Part shown: positions 11,170 to 22,740 of the stretch, piece by piece
Layout of the letters: each line of letters begins with the position of its first letter
Position numbering within the stretch: position 1 is the stretch's first letter
DNA from: Dryocosmus kuriphilus
Lineage: Eukaryota; Arthropoda; Insecta; Hymenoptera; Cynipidae
NCBI GenBank assembly: GCA_038277395.1
Contig: CM076191.1
Location: forward strand, 178,358,552 to 178,422,551
Direction of reading: 5' to 3'
DNA length: 64,000 nucleotides
Position numbers and translations under genes: made by a program
The notes under the pieces: generated by a model
The model's input: the letters and a program-made list of their open reading frames with translations, nothing else
Database searches by the model: none
Told to the model about the DNA's origin: nothing

Positions 11170-12302
11170 TAATTAATTTATTGTAAGGATCGCTGCATAC
11201 TTGTGAAACCCCTGGGTTGGGTAATTAGGCGAATTACATGTAACAGCTGACATTAACTTGTAATGTGACCCTTCATTTACTCGACCGTTAGCCACACCTC
11301 TATACCCTCAAGGGTAGGTACTTATCATCCCTTCGTCCCTTCGATCTCTCACTAATCGAGGCACGGATTTACTCTGAGAGGTAACACTGATACACACCCA
11401 TGCATCTCATAGCCAGCTATGGTCACTTTCTTGTCCAACGAAATATTCACTCGAGTTTGCTGGTGGCGACATGTGTGAAAAATGAGCCGCATTTCTTTTA
11501 TGAAGGATAATCATAATAAAATGTAAAGAATCATAAAGTGTTTGGACTTATTAAGGTGAGCATACATAATAACTATAGATATTTCACCTTATAAGGTGTA
11601 AATCCTTATACTTGATGTAGGCAATTGTAAACGTTTCCCAACAAAGAATGAGAAAAGAGTGTGGCTAGGGGTGGTAAAGAAGGTTTTAGCTTCTACCGAG
11701 TACACCACCGAACACTGTTATCGTTGCTTCTAATGCCAAATTACCACAGGCTTTTGTCTTATCTTCGCCTCAGGTAAGCTCTGAGAGAATAACTACCGAA
11801 GATATCGACTCTGCATATGTATCACAGAAGTCGATACTCGATAAAGAGATGAAAGGAACCCAGCTAGTCTCCTTATTCAAACTAAATCCTCACACCCTCG
11901 CCGCACTTCTCACAATGCAAAGTAGTTAGACTATTCTTATTTCATGATACATAATTTATTCTTTATATTTATCGAATGATTAATGATTCAAAAAAGTTAT
12001 ATATTCATATATCTATGAGCTTTATATAGGCGACAGTACTCTAAAATACTGACTAAATTCGTTTAGTGTCATAGGTTGATTTTATTTAATTTTTAGGAGG
12101 CCGCTCTGAAAATAAAAAAGAACAGTACATTTTAAGGAAAATACCAATTTATAAATTGTTAAGGAGTAAACAAAATTTTTTAGTGAATTTGAAAATAAAA
12201 GCTCAAATAGTAAAATACATTTTTGCTACTCAGCCTAGGAGGACACTCGCAGAAGCCCCCCCCCCCCCTCACCCTCTCCATCTGTAAAGCTTTCGTGTTC
12301 AA
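10843..12302. other. Noncoding region with (TA)n, possible retroelement 3' UTR
   Basis: No gene is seen. Read on the minus strand, about 11500-11166 is GC-richer and ends ...AATTAATTAAACAA directly at the (TA)n tract, as the 3' end of a non-LTR retrotransposon might. This is only a suggestion. A C-run lies at about 12258-12268. Confidence 0.35.
11116..11165. repeat. (TA)25 microsatellite
   Basis: An uninterrupted AT dinucleotide run of about 50 bp. Confidence 0.97.
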
Positions 12303-13140
12303 TGAAAATGTGATTTTTCACCAAGGGTGGTCAATAAGTCAGTACAGCATTTACATCAACTATTATTTTTCTTCATAATGGGTTTCTTTGAATTCTATAT
12401 AGTTATACTTTGTCTGGAGATGGGAGATTTCCAACATCCTAGGATCAAAAGGAAAATATTTTTGAAATGTCGAAGTTTATATTGACTGAAAATGTGAATT
12501 TCACTGAGGCGAGATGATGGCCTATTAAACATAGCTTTTTCACTAATTACGATTTTTTGGGGGGGTAAGGGTTTCTTTGTATTTCACATATTCACTTTTT
12601 TCAGAGACAGAAGATTTTCAACGTTCTAGAATCAACAGGAAATTTTTTAGAAAATATTGGCGTTCGTGACTGAAAACGTGAATTTCAGCGAGGGTGACCT
12701 AGAGCTTAGCATAGCTTCTTCTAATTATTATTTTTTTTTCTTTGTAACGGGTTTCCTTGTACTATAGATAGTCACTGTTTTCGGATCTGGGAAATTTCCA
12801 ATGTCTTAGGTTTCGCAAAGTGTTTCTTTATATTCTACATAGTCACTTTCAGAAGATTACAAAATTTCCCTTATCCTAGGATCAAAAAATTTTTTTTTAG
12901 AAAATGTTGGAGTTCGTGCTGACTGAAAACGTGAATTTCAGCGAGGCTGGCTTATACCTTAGCATACAAGCTTCTCTTCAAAATATTTATTTTCCTTATA
13001 AAGAGTTTCTTTTTATTCTACATAATCACTTTCTTTGGAAGATTTCCAACGTCCTAGGATCAACAGGAAATTTTTGAGAAAATTTCGAAGTTTAGTGTTG
13101 AGTAAAATTGTGAATTTCACCGAAAATAGTTTATAAATTA
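12303..13140. repeat. Diverged 184-bp tandem array, about five units
   Basis: Units start with TGAAAATGTGAATTTCA-like sequence at 12303, 12487, 12671, 12924 and about 13101. Each contains a GGGTTTCTTTGTATTC-like block, CACTTTT, GATTTCCAACGTCCTAGGATCA and AGGAAATTTTT. Spacing is 184, 184, 253 and 177; the long third unit contains an internal partial duplication (about 12815-12885). Copies are well diverged, so this is an old array. Confidence 0.85.
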
Positions 13141-16100
13141 GTTTCTCTTTATAGCAACGGCACTGATTTAAGGGCATTTAAATTAGGGCGTTATCGATTC
13201 TACACAATTTAAAGTACTCTACACATCAATACTACACGGTTAATTCTACAAAGCGGAACCCTACACGTATTTATTTTAACATAAAATTGTTTACAATTAA
13301 ATCCTACTTCAATTTGAAAACCTTTGAAATAACTTTGTCAAAAAATCATCTGATGAAAATCAGAAGTGAGAAATCGCGATTCGAGTGATTCCCTTGAAAT
13401 TTCCAATACTCGCGGGAAACCCCATCGTAAAAGGCGTAGAAGGGGTAAGTAAAAGGAAACGAGGGATTGGTGAGGGTTGAAGTTGTGAAAGTGGTGGCGT
13501 TGAGTCCGCTTTCATGTTGTGCAGGAAACAGCTGTGGCGTGAACGCGCTTTATTCGGGAAATATTTGTAAATATTCCCTTTTTGTGGCCTAAAGAGTATA
13601 GAAAAAGAGCAAAAGAGAAATTGAGAGTGAGAGAAAGATGGAGAGGGAGAGACATATATTCGAAGAGAGCAAGACAGCATGTACAGAAGCTTTTCTCGAG
13701 TACAGAGAGAGAGAGAGAGAGTCAAGGGTGGTAGGATAAAAGAGCTTTCTGGATCCGTTAGTCTGACGGACGGACTCTGGATTCTGTATTTGGCAAGACC
13801 ACACATTTTCAGATAATTACCACCGGTGCAGTGTGTTTGTTTGCCCTAAAGCTTCTGCAGGTGGTTGGGATATGCATTAGATGGTACTTATCGAGCATGC
13901 TAGATTTCGTAACACGTGTGTAGTATATTTTCAAATTTCGAATACCAGCGATTATTGTTCTTCTGGAATTTCAAATACCTTGGCTGTCTCTTTTTCTGCA
14001 TTGAGAAATATTACCACAAAAAATAAGAGGGAAATAGTAGAAATGATTAAAGAAAGTGAATTAAAGTTCACACAGTTTATTTAGGAGCAGTATTTTCTTA
14101 CGAGGTACATAAATAAATGGCTGTATTTAATCGCTTAACCTAGATGGATGTGCTGATCCACGTGAGGGTATCCTCAATTGGTAAACAAGCAAGGGCTGTT
14201 AAAAGAACGGTTAACCCGAAGATTGCTAAGGGAGTGAGGGCGGTTGTTTGGTTGTTTACTCCCTCTTATAGATCGCCGTTCGTTCAACTTTTCTTTAATC
14301 GCTATGTTGACGTTGCATAGCCAGCACTATAGAATCTGACAAGAGATGCGGCAGAGTTTGATATATCGCTCTTTTTTAATTTTAGAGATACTAAAATCTG
14401 CTAGACGGAAGGCTATTTATTTTGCGAAATTGAAAAGTTATTCTTGTTGAGAATTACAATCAAAGTTTGGAATGGATCAAATAATATTTAGAAACGATCA
14501 CAGATTTATTTACTGAAAATGGAGAATCTGAATGATTTATGAAAGTGAATCCTTTCCTAAAATCTGTTTGCTTCTGCGATCTGAATATATGACCTCACAT
14601 CTGAATCTGAATCATAATAGAGTCTATGCATAGAGAGATAACTGACAATTCCGTGCCTGTGTTTTGTCGAGCGCCACACCGATGACTATGTAAAATTTTG
14701 AAAGCAAAGAATTACTCAGTTCCTGTAGAAAGGATCTTTTTTTGCGACGGTTTTCCTCGATACGATTTGAATCGATGATAATATGCAGCCTTATGCCGAA
14801 TCCGGCCAGTGACTCCAGTCATGGAAAAACAAGGGGTTTGAGCAAACTGCGAGAGAGCTCACCCCGTATACGCCAGCACCAGAAAGCATTTGCATGTGGA
14901 CATCACTCGAGCGGAAACCATGCCCTCAACTTCTCGTACCATCGCGTTTCTCTTCTTTCATCACTCGTTCCCACGCATCCACTGTGCACCAATCTACCTT
15001 TATATCGAAATTCGCTACGCACTTTCCCAAATTTTGTTTACTAATGGTCCTCGAGATTTCTCGAGTGTCCACTCGGATTTAATGTCGTTCTATAAACAAA
15101 TTGCGTCTGTGGATATTTCTCTTTATCTGGTCGAAGGGAGTTTGTATTTTTTAAAATGCATATCGCAACTTTATTATTTTGTAATTTACAGTGTAATTGG
15201 AATAAAGGGCCTTAAGTACCGTCATTCGTTTTTTGGATGTTTGCAGATATTTGAAAGTTGGGAAATTGACCAGTCAGAAAAATGTACTATAAACTTTAAA
15301 GGCGTCAGCTTTTGATTTTTCCGCCCCATCCCCTGAAACAATAATAAATTAACGCAGACGCCGAAGTTACTTAGGGCGACTTAACGAATATAGATTAAAA
15401 GTTGTTCGGGCAGGCCGAGAAGGATGGAACGGAGAAACCGACAGGATGGTTTTCAGGATGGTTGGGTGGTTCAGGCGAGGCAACGGTGTTTGTATTTTAA
15501 TGAGGGAGCTATGCTAATCCTTTGCGGCACGCTATTGCAAACCCGTTTTTTCCATTTTGCGAGCGTAAACGTAAATGCAGACGCAGCCCACGGAATAAAT
15601 TCGCACTTCACTCGTGTATTTGCAAATTTAAGGGGACCACCGGCGGGCCCTACAACGCGCGACTATTTTAATATCGTGCATCGAGTGTCGCTTTCGAACT
15701 TGCAACAGTTTAGATCGTTGACAGGCCGTGAGTGGAGGATAACCTCCGAACCACAGGGGACGCAATGCACCCTCACTCGCTTCGGCACCCTTCTTTGACC
15801 CACTGCCATAATTTCATCATCGATCCTTCACATACGCACCAATGCACCCTTTTGCTTTCATTGCTCTACTGATGTACAAGATCAGTAACCTGTCGAAAGA
15901 AGGTCAGTTTTATGAAACTGAACTAGTTTAAAATGGTATAATAGATACAGAGTTACATTTTTTTAAAAGGTATATTATTATTCTTTTTAAAGACATGCCA
16001 AAATGTACAATGGGATTTTAGGCATTTTCCAATAGAGCATTCTTGATTTACGTTAATCATAATTTTGAAAATCAACCATATGGGAAACTCCATGCCGGAA

Positions 16101-16533
16101 TCACAAAAGACCATTTCTATCGTTTGTCTTGGTTTTCTTGAAATTAATTAAAACTGTACACTTTTATGCAAAATTGACCAGAGATTCCGAATTTCACTTT
16201 TAGTAAGGTCCTCATGCTTTTTTAAAAATGTTTTTTAAATTGTTTTCAAAAAGTTTTCAAAGTCGAATTTATCAAAATTACCTGATTCGATTTTTTTCGT
16301 GTTTCTTTTTTATACTCTAAGGAGTTCTTTTTCAAACAAAAATATAAAAACAGTGAGCGTTTAAGTAATTTGGGAAATTAATTGAAAAAAAATTTCTTTT
16401 TAATTTTTCAGGAAAGATATTACATTCTTATTTTTTAATTAAGGATTAATATTTAAATAATTAAAAGAAGTAGAAAAGTACAAACAAGTACAAAATTCGT
16501 CCACTCCGAATGAAGAAAAAGGTTCTACTTATC
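13141..16533. other. Mostly single-copy-looking DNA, no recognisable gene
   Basis: Contains a (GA)n run near 13706-13722 within a purine-rich stretch (13610-13740). The segment 14740-15840 is less AT-rich than the rest of the window and holds several overlapping frames (for example 15424-15798, 124 codons), but none has a recognisable domain, start context or splice pattern. A conserved noncoding or untranslated region is possible. Confidence 0.4.
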
Positions 16534-17965
16534 TGTCATTTATTGTATTAATTGTATTTTCCTATAAAAATGGTTGTAGTTTTTCTTACTTATTTGTAAC
16601 AAATTTTCCACCAAGGATTAAAAGAAAAATTTTAAGTTAATTTTGACTTTCTTAAAAATTAATTTTCGTAAAATTTTTATTATCAAACAAAACCTACATA
16701 ATTAGGGATTTTAAGGGCTGAAAATGGTGATATAAATATATTTTTCATGGAATCCGTTAATATATAAACTTAAATAATTATCTGTCATTTATTGTATTTA
16801 TTTCTATTTTCCTATAAAAATGGTTGCAGTTTTTCGTAGGTACTTGTAAAAAATTTTGCACTCAGAATTAACGAAAAATGTTAAATTAATTTTGATTTTA
16901 AAAATCTGTCCGCTGCGCGGGCACATTCTCATCGCGCGCCGCGCTTCGCGCGAAGTATGAGCGCGCCTAGGGCGCGCGTCTGTTGGCACTCGCGCTTCGC
17001 GCTCGATAGATTATTCACCTCGCGCTACGCGCTCGGTGTTTATAGATCGTATAAACCTTTAAATTAGAAATTACAAATGAAATTATTTTACTTAAGGCTC
17101 TATCGCCCTTAAGGAATACATTCTCATCATGACACTCGCGCTTCGCGCTCGATAGTTACGTTTCTTTAAAACACATTATAGATTGGTAAAGCTCTTTTTG
17201 ATTTTCCAAATTTTTACAATACAGGATTTCGATTCTTAAAAGTAAAACGATGAGTCTTATGAATAAATTTTGTAGCTATTTCCAGGGTGAACAATTCTGC
17301 TTGTTAATATTTTCTCATCTTGCACAGTTTTGCTGAAAAGTGGTTTTCTTTATATTTCATAACATATTTCACGAATAACTCAAAAACTACGCATCTGATC
17401 AAAAAAATGATCGAGAACAAATTTGTAGACAATTTGGAGACAAATAACTTTGTTTATTATTATTTTTCCGTATCTTCCATAGTTTGGCGGAAAATTTGAA
17501 ATCTTTAATTTTTAATAACGTTTTATCGCTTAAAACAAAAACCGTGCATTTTATGAAAAAATGGTTAAAACAAAATTTGTAGATCTTTTTAAATTGAACA
17601 ACTCTGTTCTTTACCATTTTTTGGTATCTTGAATATTTTGGCGGGAAACCACAGTTTTTTAATTTTAATAGCGTTTTCTTGATTAAAACAAAAACCGTTC
17701 ATTTTATCAAAAAACGGTTAAGACAAAATTTGTAGATTTTTTTGAGATGAACAATTTTACTTTCTTACGTTTTTTTTGCATCTCTGATAGTTTAGCCGGA
17801 AGATGGATTTTTTGATTTTGTGAAAACCGTTTTTGATGGATAAAACCATAACCGTTGGTCAAAAACCGCTGGTTAACGAACTCGTCCTTTCTTTTTGGAC
17901 CTTAAAGAAGTGTGCCAAAGCGGAATCCAATCCGATTAGTCCTTCGAAAGTTATCGTGGGAACAG

Positions 17966-17997
<32 letters not shown>

Positions 17998-18260
17998 AAC
18001 GCCAACAGACAGACAGACACGGTCGTAAAAACCATTTTTTTCGGATTCAGGAGGTCTTAAAACGTGGAGATTTCATGAAATCTGCGAAAGTCAAATTTTG
18101 CATAAATCTAATACCTTCTCTGATGAGAATGTAAAAAAAAATAAATTTCGTAACATTCTTATTATCAAACAAAAACTACATAATTAGGGATTTTAAAGGC
18201 TCAAAGTGGTGATTTATATTTTCCCGGAGCCCGTTAATATATAAAATTAAATATGTCCAC
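16534..18260. repeat. 248-bp tandem duplication, second unit split by an insertion
   Basis: Unit 1 spans 16534-16781. Unit 2 begins at 16782 (TGTCATTTATTGTATT in both), matches unit 1 for about 115 bp, is interrupted by the GC-rich element at about 16906-18134, and resumes at about 18144 with TTATTATCAAACAAAAACT (compare 16679), continuing to about 18260. Unit 1 is therefore an uninterrupted reference for the insertion. Confidence 0.8.
16906..18134 (+). mobile_element. GC-rich-ended dispersed repeat with GACA tail, copy 1
   Basis: About 1.2 kb. The left end is extremely GC-rich (CGCGCTTCGCGC and CTCGCGCTTCGCGCTCGATA units, repeated near 16985, 17020 and 17140). Terminal sequences CATTCTCATC (16923) and GATGAGAATG (18122-18131) are 10-bp inverted repeats. 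The middle has diverged tandem blocks of about 120 bp (around 17500, 17640, 17720 and 17850) each containing AAAACAAAAACCGT-like sequence. Near the right end are a (GACAAC)n tract, GACAGACAGACA and the terminal block TTTCATGAAATCTGCGAAAG. A 75-codon frame at 17833-18060 matches the one in copy 2, but the GACAAC repeat length differs between them, so I read it as noncoding. Mechanism class unknown. Confidence 0.75.
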
Positions 18261-18596
18261 TGATTTTTAATAAAAATATCAAAAAGTTTGTTTTGTTGAC
18301 TGTTTTCAGTCTTTTTTTTCGATTTTTTTTTCGAAAAGGGTTGGTTCAGTGATAAAAGTGAATACAACAAAAAAGATGTATTTCATAACTTTTATTAAAA
18401 TATTTTTTCAGTAAAACCAATAATTTAAAAGCAAATCAAGAAAATCATGGTTTCTCAGGGATTCCGGACAATTCGGACGAATTTAATACTTTTTTGTACT
18501 TTTCTATTATACTTAATTCTTTTTAACACTCATTTTGGATGATCGTTTTTCTCGTTAAACTAAATATTAATCCTTAATTGAAAAATAAAATAGTGT
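18261..18596. other. AT-rich spacer
   Basis: Homopolymeric T and A runs, no gene or repeat recognised. Confidence 0.5.
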
Positions 18597-18696
18597 AGTT
18601 TGTTTAAATTATTTTATGGTGGATAATAATTTGTTTTTCTGGTCATACGTTCAATTAATATATTATGATTTATTGAAATGGTGATACATCAAAGAC

Positions 18697-18733
18697 GACG
18701 TTTCGACCCTCCTTTGGGTCTTTTTCAAGTTTT
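18697..18733 (-). ncRNA. Hammerhead-like motif remnant of Penelope-like element
   Basis: On the minus strand a short stem (GGGTC paired with GACCC around AAAGGA) is followed by GAAACG, as in the hammerhead core. The conserved CUGAUGA box is degraded to CTTGAAA. Hammerhead ribozymes in Penelope-like elements are established; activity is not expected for this copy. Confidence 0.4.
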
Positions 18734-19085
18734 TAGCGTAAATAAAAAACTGAAAAAGAAGATTTACAGTTTGTAAGATAACGCATAGTGAATACAATAA
18801 AATTATAGTAATATATTTATAAATTATAAATGTTATTTAATATGTATAAAAAAAAAAAAAAAAAAAATTATATACAAAAATGATAGAAATACCTGTGTAA
18901 CATTGTACTTTGGATCCTAAGTCATCGATGGTAAGACTGTCAATATCAATATATTATATATAATAATTATATATATATTATGGCCAAAAAAGCGAGGTGT
19001 AAACCATATTGTTAATTTTCGTTAGAGGTAGGTAAAGACGGACGACATTTTGACAAGCAGTTATATTAGGCTAGGTCATGAGTAA

Positions 19086-19757
19086 TTAAAATAATTTGTC
19101 ATGCGTATAACTATGTAAGCGTCTGCATGTCTCACCAATATATACTTTACTACAGCATTTGCTTTTTATGAGGTGAATAACATTAGATAAATTTTCAATT
19201 TTTTCTTTATCTTTCTTATTGATGTATAAGTTCTCTATTTTTTGACACTTTTTGAAATAGACATTTATATGGTATTTTTTTAAAACGCTTTTAATCCTTT
19301 CAGACAATCCATGGATGTAGGGTAAGGTCAAGTTTTTATTCAATTGGTTATGATCATTTGCCCATCTTTCTTTTTTTTTGATAATGATGGAGTTGTTGTA
19401 AATTTCATTAATTCTATCTTTGATAATGCTGTTAATAAATTGTAAAGGGTAGTTGTTTAATTTTAGAATTTCTTTGATTTTATTGAGATTGTCTTTTCTA
19501 AATTGAAAATTACTGAGTTTAATACCTCTATCAACTAAGTTTTTCACTACTCCAATTTTTTGTGCTAAGGGATGATGTGAGTTAAAATTCAAAAACTGTC
19601 CGGAAGATGATGGTTTATTGTACCAGTTGGTTAGTAGGTTACCATCTATATCCTTGATAACTGATACATCCAGGTAATTTATTGTGTTATTAACTTCAAT
19701 TTCTTTGGTGAAATTGATTGATTCTTCTATGCTATTGAAAACTTGTACTTGTATCCA
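19086..19757 (-). pseudogene. Penelope-like RT C-terminus and partial GIY-YIG endonuclease
   Basis: The frame 19086-19592 encodes 168 residues and extends upstream without a stop to about 19750. The upstream part has the RT motif ending NYLDVSV, followed by NWYNKPSSSG and NFNSHHPLAQKIG, typical of the RT end of Penelope-like elements. The middle (LPYIHGLSERI) is the usual linker. The C-terminus has a cysteine-bearing GIY-YIG start (VIHLIKSKC...VYIGETCRRL) but terminates shortly after, so the endonuclease is truncated. No fingers or palm upstream of 19757 remain. The protein would have copied element RNA at a nick made by the GIY-YIG domain; this copy is dead. Confidence 0.85.
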
Positions 19758-19782
19758 CCATAAAATAATTTAAACAAACGAC

Positions 19783-21229
19783 AAAATCCACGTTCGAAGA
19801 AAGCTGGAAGTCATTACCTTCCGTTTAATTAATAAAATAGTGTCTTTTCTTTTTCTTTGAAGTACAGCATACTTTGTCGGCCACCGATTCTGCGACATTA
19901 GCATAGACCGCTAACCCGATTTGAAATGAATTCAGTCTCACAAGGTTTTGTGCATTAAAATTCTAAGTAAAATGTTACATTGTTATTTTGAAAAAGGTGA
20001 AAAAGGTGAAAAATTTCCAAACTAGGTGAAATAGGTGACCAGATTCAAATTAAGTAAAAAATGTTGAATAGGTGAATAATTATCGATGAAAAAACTTGAT
20101 TGAGAAGGCCAATTTCAGGTTTTTGAATTGAGCTAATAAAAAATAAACACTCAGTACGAACAATGCATTGCGGCGTTTCGCTTAGTTTGGCAGTAAGGGT
20201 ACGATTCCGGCTTTGCTGCTCCATTTGTATCGAAAGGGAAACGGCGACGGAAGTTTTCCAATTAAATGCGGATTATATTGCTCTGTCTCGGTATTGAATA
20301 TACATCGATACTAAAACCAACCATCTGAATGTTTCCCATGGATCATCGAAACTTCAGTCAACATCAGCTCTGATAATGCAGCTCTGCTGTCTGGCACGAA
20401 AAGGTTTATCGTCAGGTCCTCGGACCTTTTATTTCTGTGTCTACAATCGCATTTGTTAAATCATCTTTCAACTACCGGGCACGAGTGTTTTAATTTGTTT
20501 CTAAAAACGTGTAAATAAAGAATGAATTCCTGTCGTAGATTGAAAGAGATTCGAATGCAAATCAAATATTACTTGACCAACATTGATAAAAAAATTGTTC
20601 TTCCTCTAATTCTTTTCCTTCTGTAGAAAGTGCAGAGTATTTTTTCTATAAAGTTTTTTTCAAGTATCTTTTCGATTAGAGCTAATAAGACTGCGAAGAA
20701 CAAGTTCGCGAGAACGATTTATAAAATGTAATACGACAAAACAAGCTCCTATAGGAATAGCTAGTGATCTGTAAATACGTCAATTCCGATTGGACCGGCC
20801 CCTATTGTCCTAACTTTTCTACTCTGACAAACTCTTTAATCTTTCTTTCTCTTGCTTTATGTTTCCCTTTCTTTTTTGGGGAGGAAAGAAGGCGCTTGAT
20901 CCTTACAACATCTACTCTCAGGAAACTAAGTATTGCAGTAGATATCAAGTTCAGCGATTCTAATACGACAGGTCTATTTCCTTTTCATAAAAACGAGAAG
21001 CTCTCAACTATTCCCATTTATCTCAAACATCAAGTCTTGGAATATTTACCCGCGCAAAAATTGTCCTATTTAGCCCCATTTAAAAAGAAGCGCTGATAAG
21101 GGCCTGACCAGTATTTATATTTTGAATTAAAAATCTTAAATGATAAAGTCGGATTAATAAAGGTTTAAAATAGGGGTATGCTTCATTATTTACAAACATG
21201 CTCAATATTTTAAAATAACCTAACACTTT
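19783..21229. other. No recognisable gene
   Basis: Mixed-composition DNA. A short cluster of AGGTGAAAAAGGTGAA-like repeats lies at 19995-20065. The frame at 20764-21096 has no recognisable domain. Confidence 0.45.
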
Positions 21230-22740
21230 TAAAGTCCTTTTAAACCATTTGCAAACCCATGCATTTTTTAAAATTTCGAGCGAATTCCTTGAAATTTTTT
21301 TAAATACAATAGAAACTTGAAAATGCTTTGAAATCTTTTGAAATACCTTGAAATTTAGAAAAACTCATAGAATTTTTAAAATCCTCGGAGACCCTATAAA
21401 ATACCTTGAAATCTTGGAAATCCTATAAAATCCCTTAAAACTTGTAAAATTACTTGAAATTCCAGTAAACGATTGAATTTCTTGGAGATCTCTTAAATGT
21501 TGTGAAATTTATTTAAATTCCTTACAATCTTTAAAAATCTTGAAATTCTTTGAAATCCTTTCAGATACTTTAAAATTCCTTAAAATTAATAATATCCTTG
21601 GAAAGCCTATGGTATCCTTTAAAACTTGTGAAATTTCTGTAATCTCTTGAAACTTCTTGGAATTTGAAATAACTCTTAGAATCTTTCAAATCTGCGGAAA
21701 CCCTATAAAATCCCTTAATCTTGTAAAATATTTAAAATCTCTTCAAGTATTTGAAATCCCTTAAAATCTTTAAAAATCTTGAAATCTTCTGAAATACCTT
21801 GAAATCTCTTGAAACCTTTTAAAATCTTTAAAATCTTTTAAATCCCTTGATATTTTGAAAAAAACTTCAGAATATTTAAAATCCTCGGAGACCTTATAAA
21901 ATCCCTTGAAATCTTGGAAATCCCATAAAACCCCTAAATCTTGTAAAATTATTTGATAAACCTTTAAAATCCTTAAAAATCTTGGAATCTCCTGAAATTC
22001 CTTGAAATCTTCTAAAATACCTGAAAATTAATAATATCCATAGAAATAATGTAAAGTCCTTTAAAACTTATGAAATTTTTGTAATCTCTTGACGTTTCTT
22101 GGAATCTTTTAAAATACCCTAAAATCTTTTAAATTCTCTGCAATGCATTGCAAATTTTTTTATACCTTGCGAATTCCTTTAATTTTTTTGTAAATCCACT
22201 AAAAAGTTCAAAACGCATTGACACCTTTTGAAATCCCTTGACATGTGGAAAAACGCTTAAAATCTTTAAAATCCTCGGAGATTATAGTATCCCTCGAAAT
22301 CTTGGAAATCCTATAAAATCCCTTATATCTTGTGAAATTACTTAAAATACCTTAAATCTTTAAAATCTCTTCAAATCTTTGAAATTCCTTATAATCTTTA
22401 AAAATATTGAAATCTTCTGAAATTCCTTAAAATTAATAATATCCTTGGAAATCCCACGAAATCCTTTAAAACTTGTGACATTCTTTGAAATTTTTGTAAT
22501 CACTTGAATTTAATTAGTATCTTTTAAAATACCCTAAAATCTTTTAAATCTTTTGAAACGATTTGCAAACCATTGAAATTATTTTAATTCCTTGCGAATT
22601 CCTTGGATTTTTTTAATACACTTAAAACTTTAAAATGCTTCGAAATCTTTTGAAATCCTTTGAAGTTTTTAAAAACCACCAGAATCGTTAATATCCTCGG
22701 AGACCCTAACCTATAAAATTTGGTTAAAATATAATAAAAG
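21230..22740. repeat. Degenerate CTTGAAATCC-type array with higher-order units
   Basis: About 1.5 kb is built almost wholly of variants of CTTGAAATC / CTTTTAAAATCC with a period near 10-12 bp. A larger pattern is superimposed: ATCCTCGGAGACCCTATAAA-like blocks recur at about 21381, 21690, 21879, 22269 and 22687, most followed by CTTGAAATCTTGGAAATCC or CTTGTAAAATTA. No reading frame survives. Confidence 0.88.

Larger units (their letters stand above)
18597..19782 (-). mobile_element. 5'-truncated Penelope-like element, copy 1
   Basis: A minus-strand element keeps the end of the reverse transcriptase and part of the GIY-YIG endonuclease (19086-19757), then about 450 bp of 3' sequence with a hammerhead-like motif (18700-18733) and an A/T-rich stretch including an A21 run near 18849. 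The outermost bases are inverted copies: TTTGTTTAAATTATTTTATG at 18600 faces CATAAAATAATTTAAACAAA at about 19759. Penelope-like elements often end in such inverted or direct terminal duplications. Confidence 0.75.

Noticed and set aside
15424..15798. 124-codon frame in a less AT-rich region
   Set aside because: No recognisable domain, no convincing start or splice context; longer frames are expected by chance where GC rises.
20764..21096. 110-codon frame
   Set aside because: No domain, low-complexity serine/leucine-rich middle, no supporting signals.
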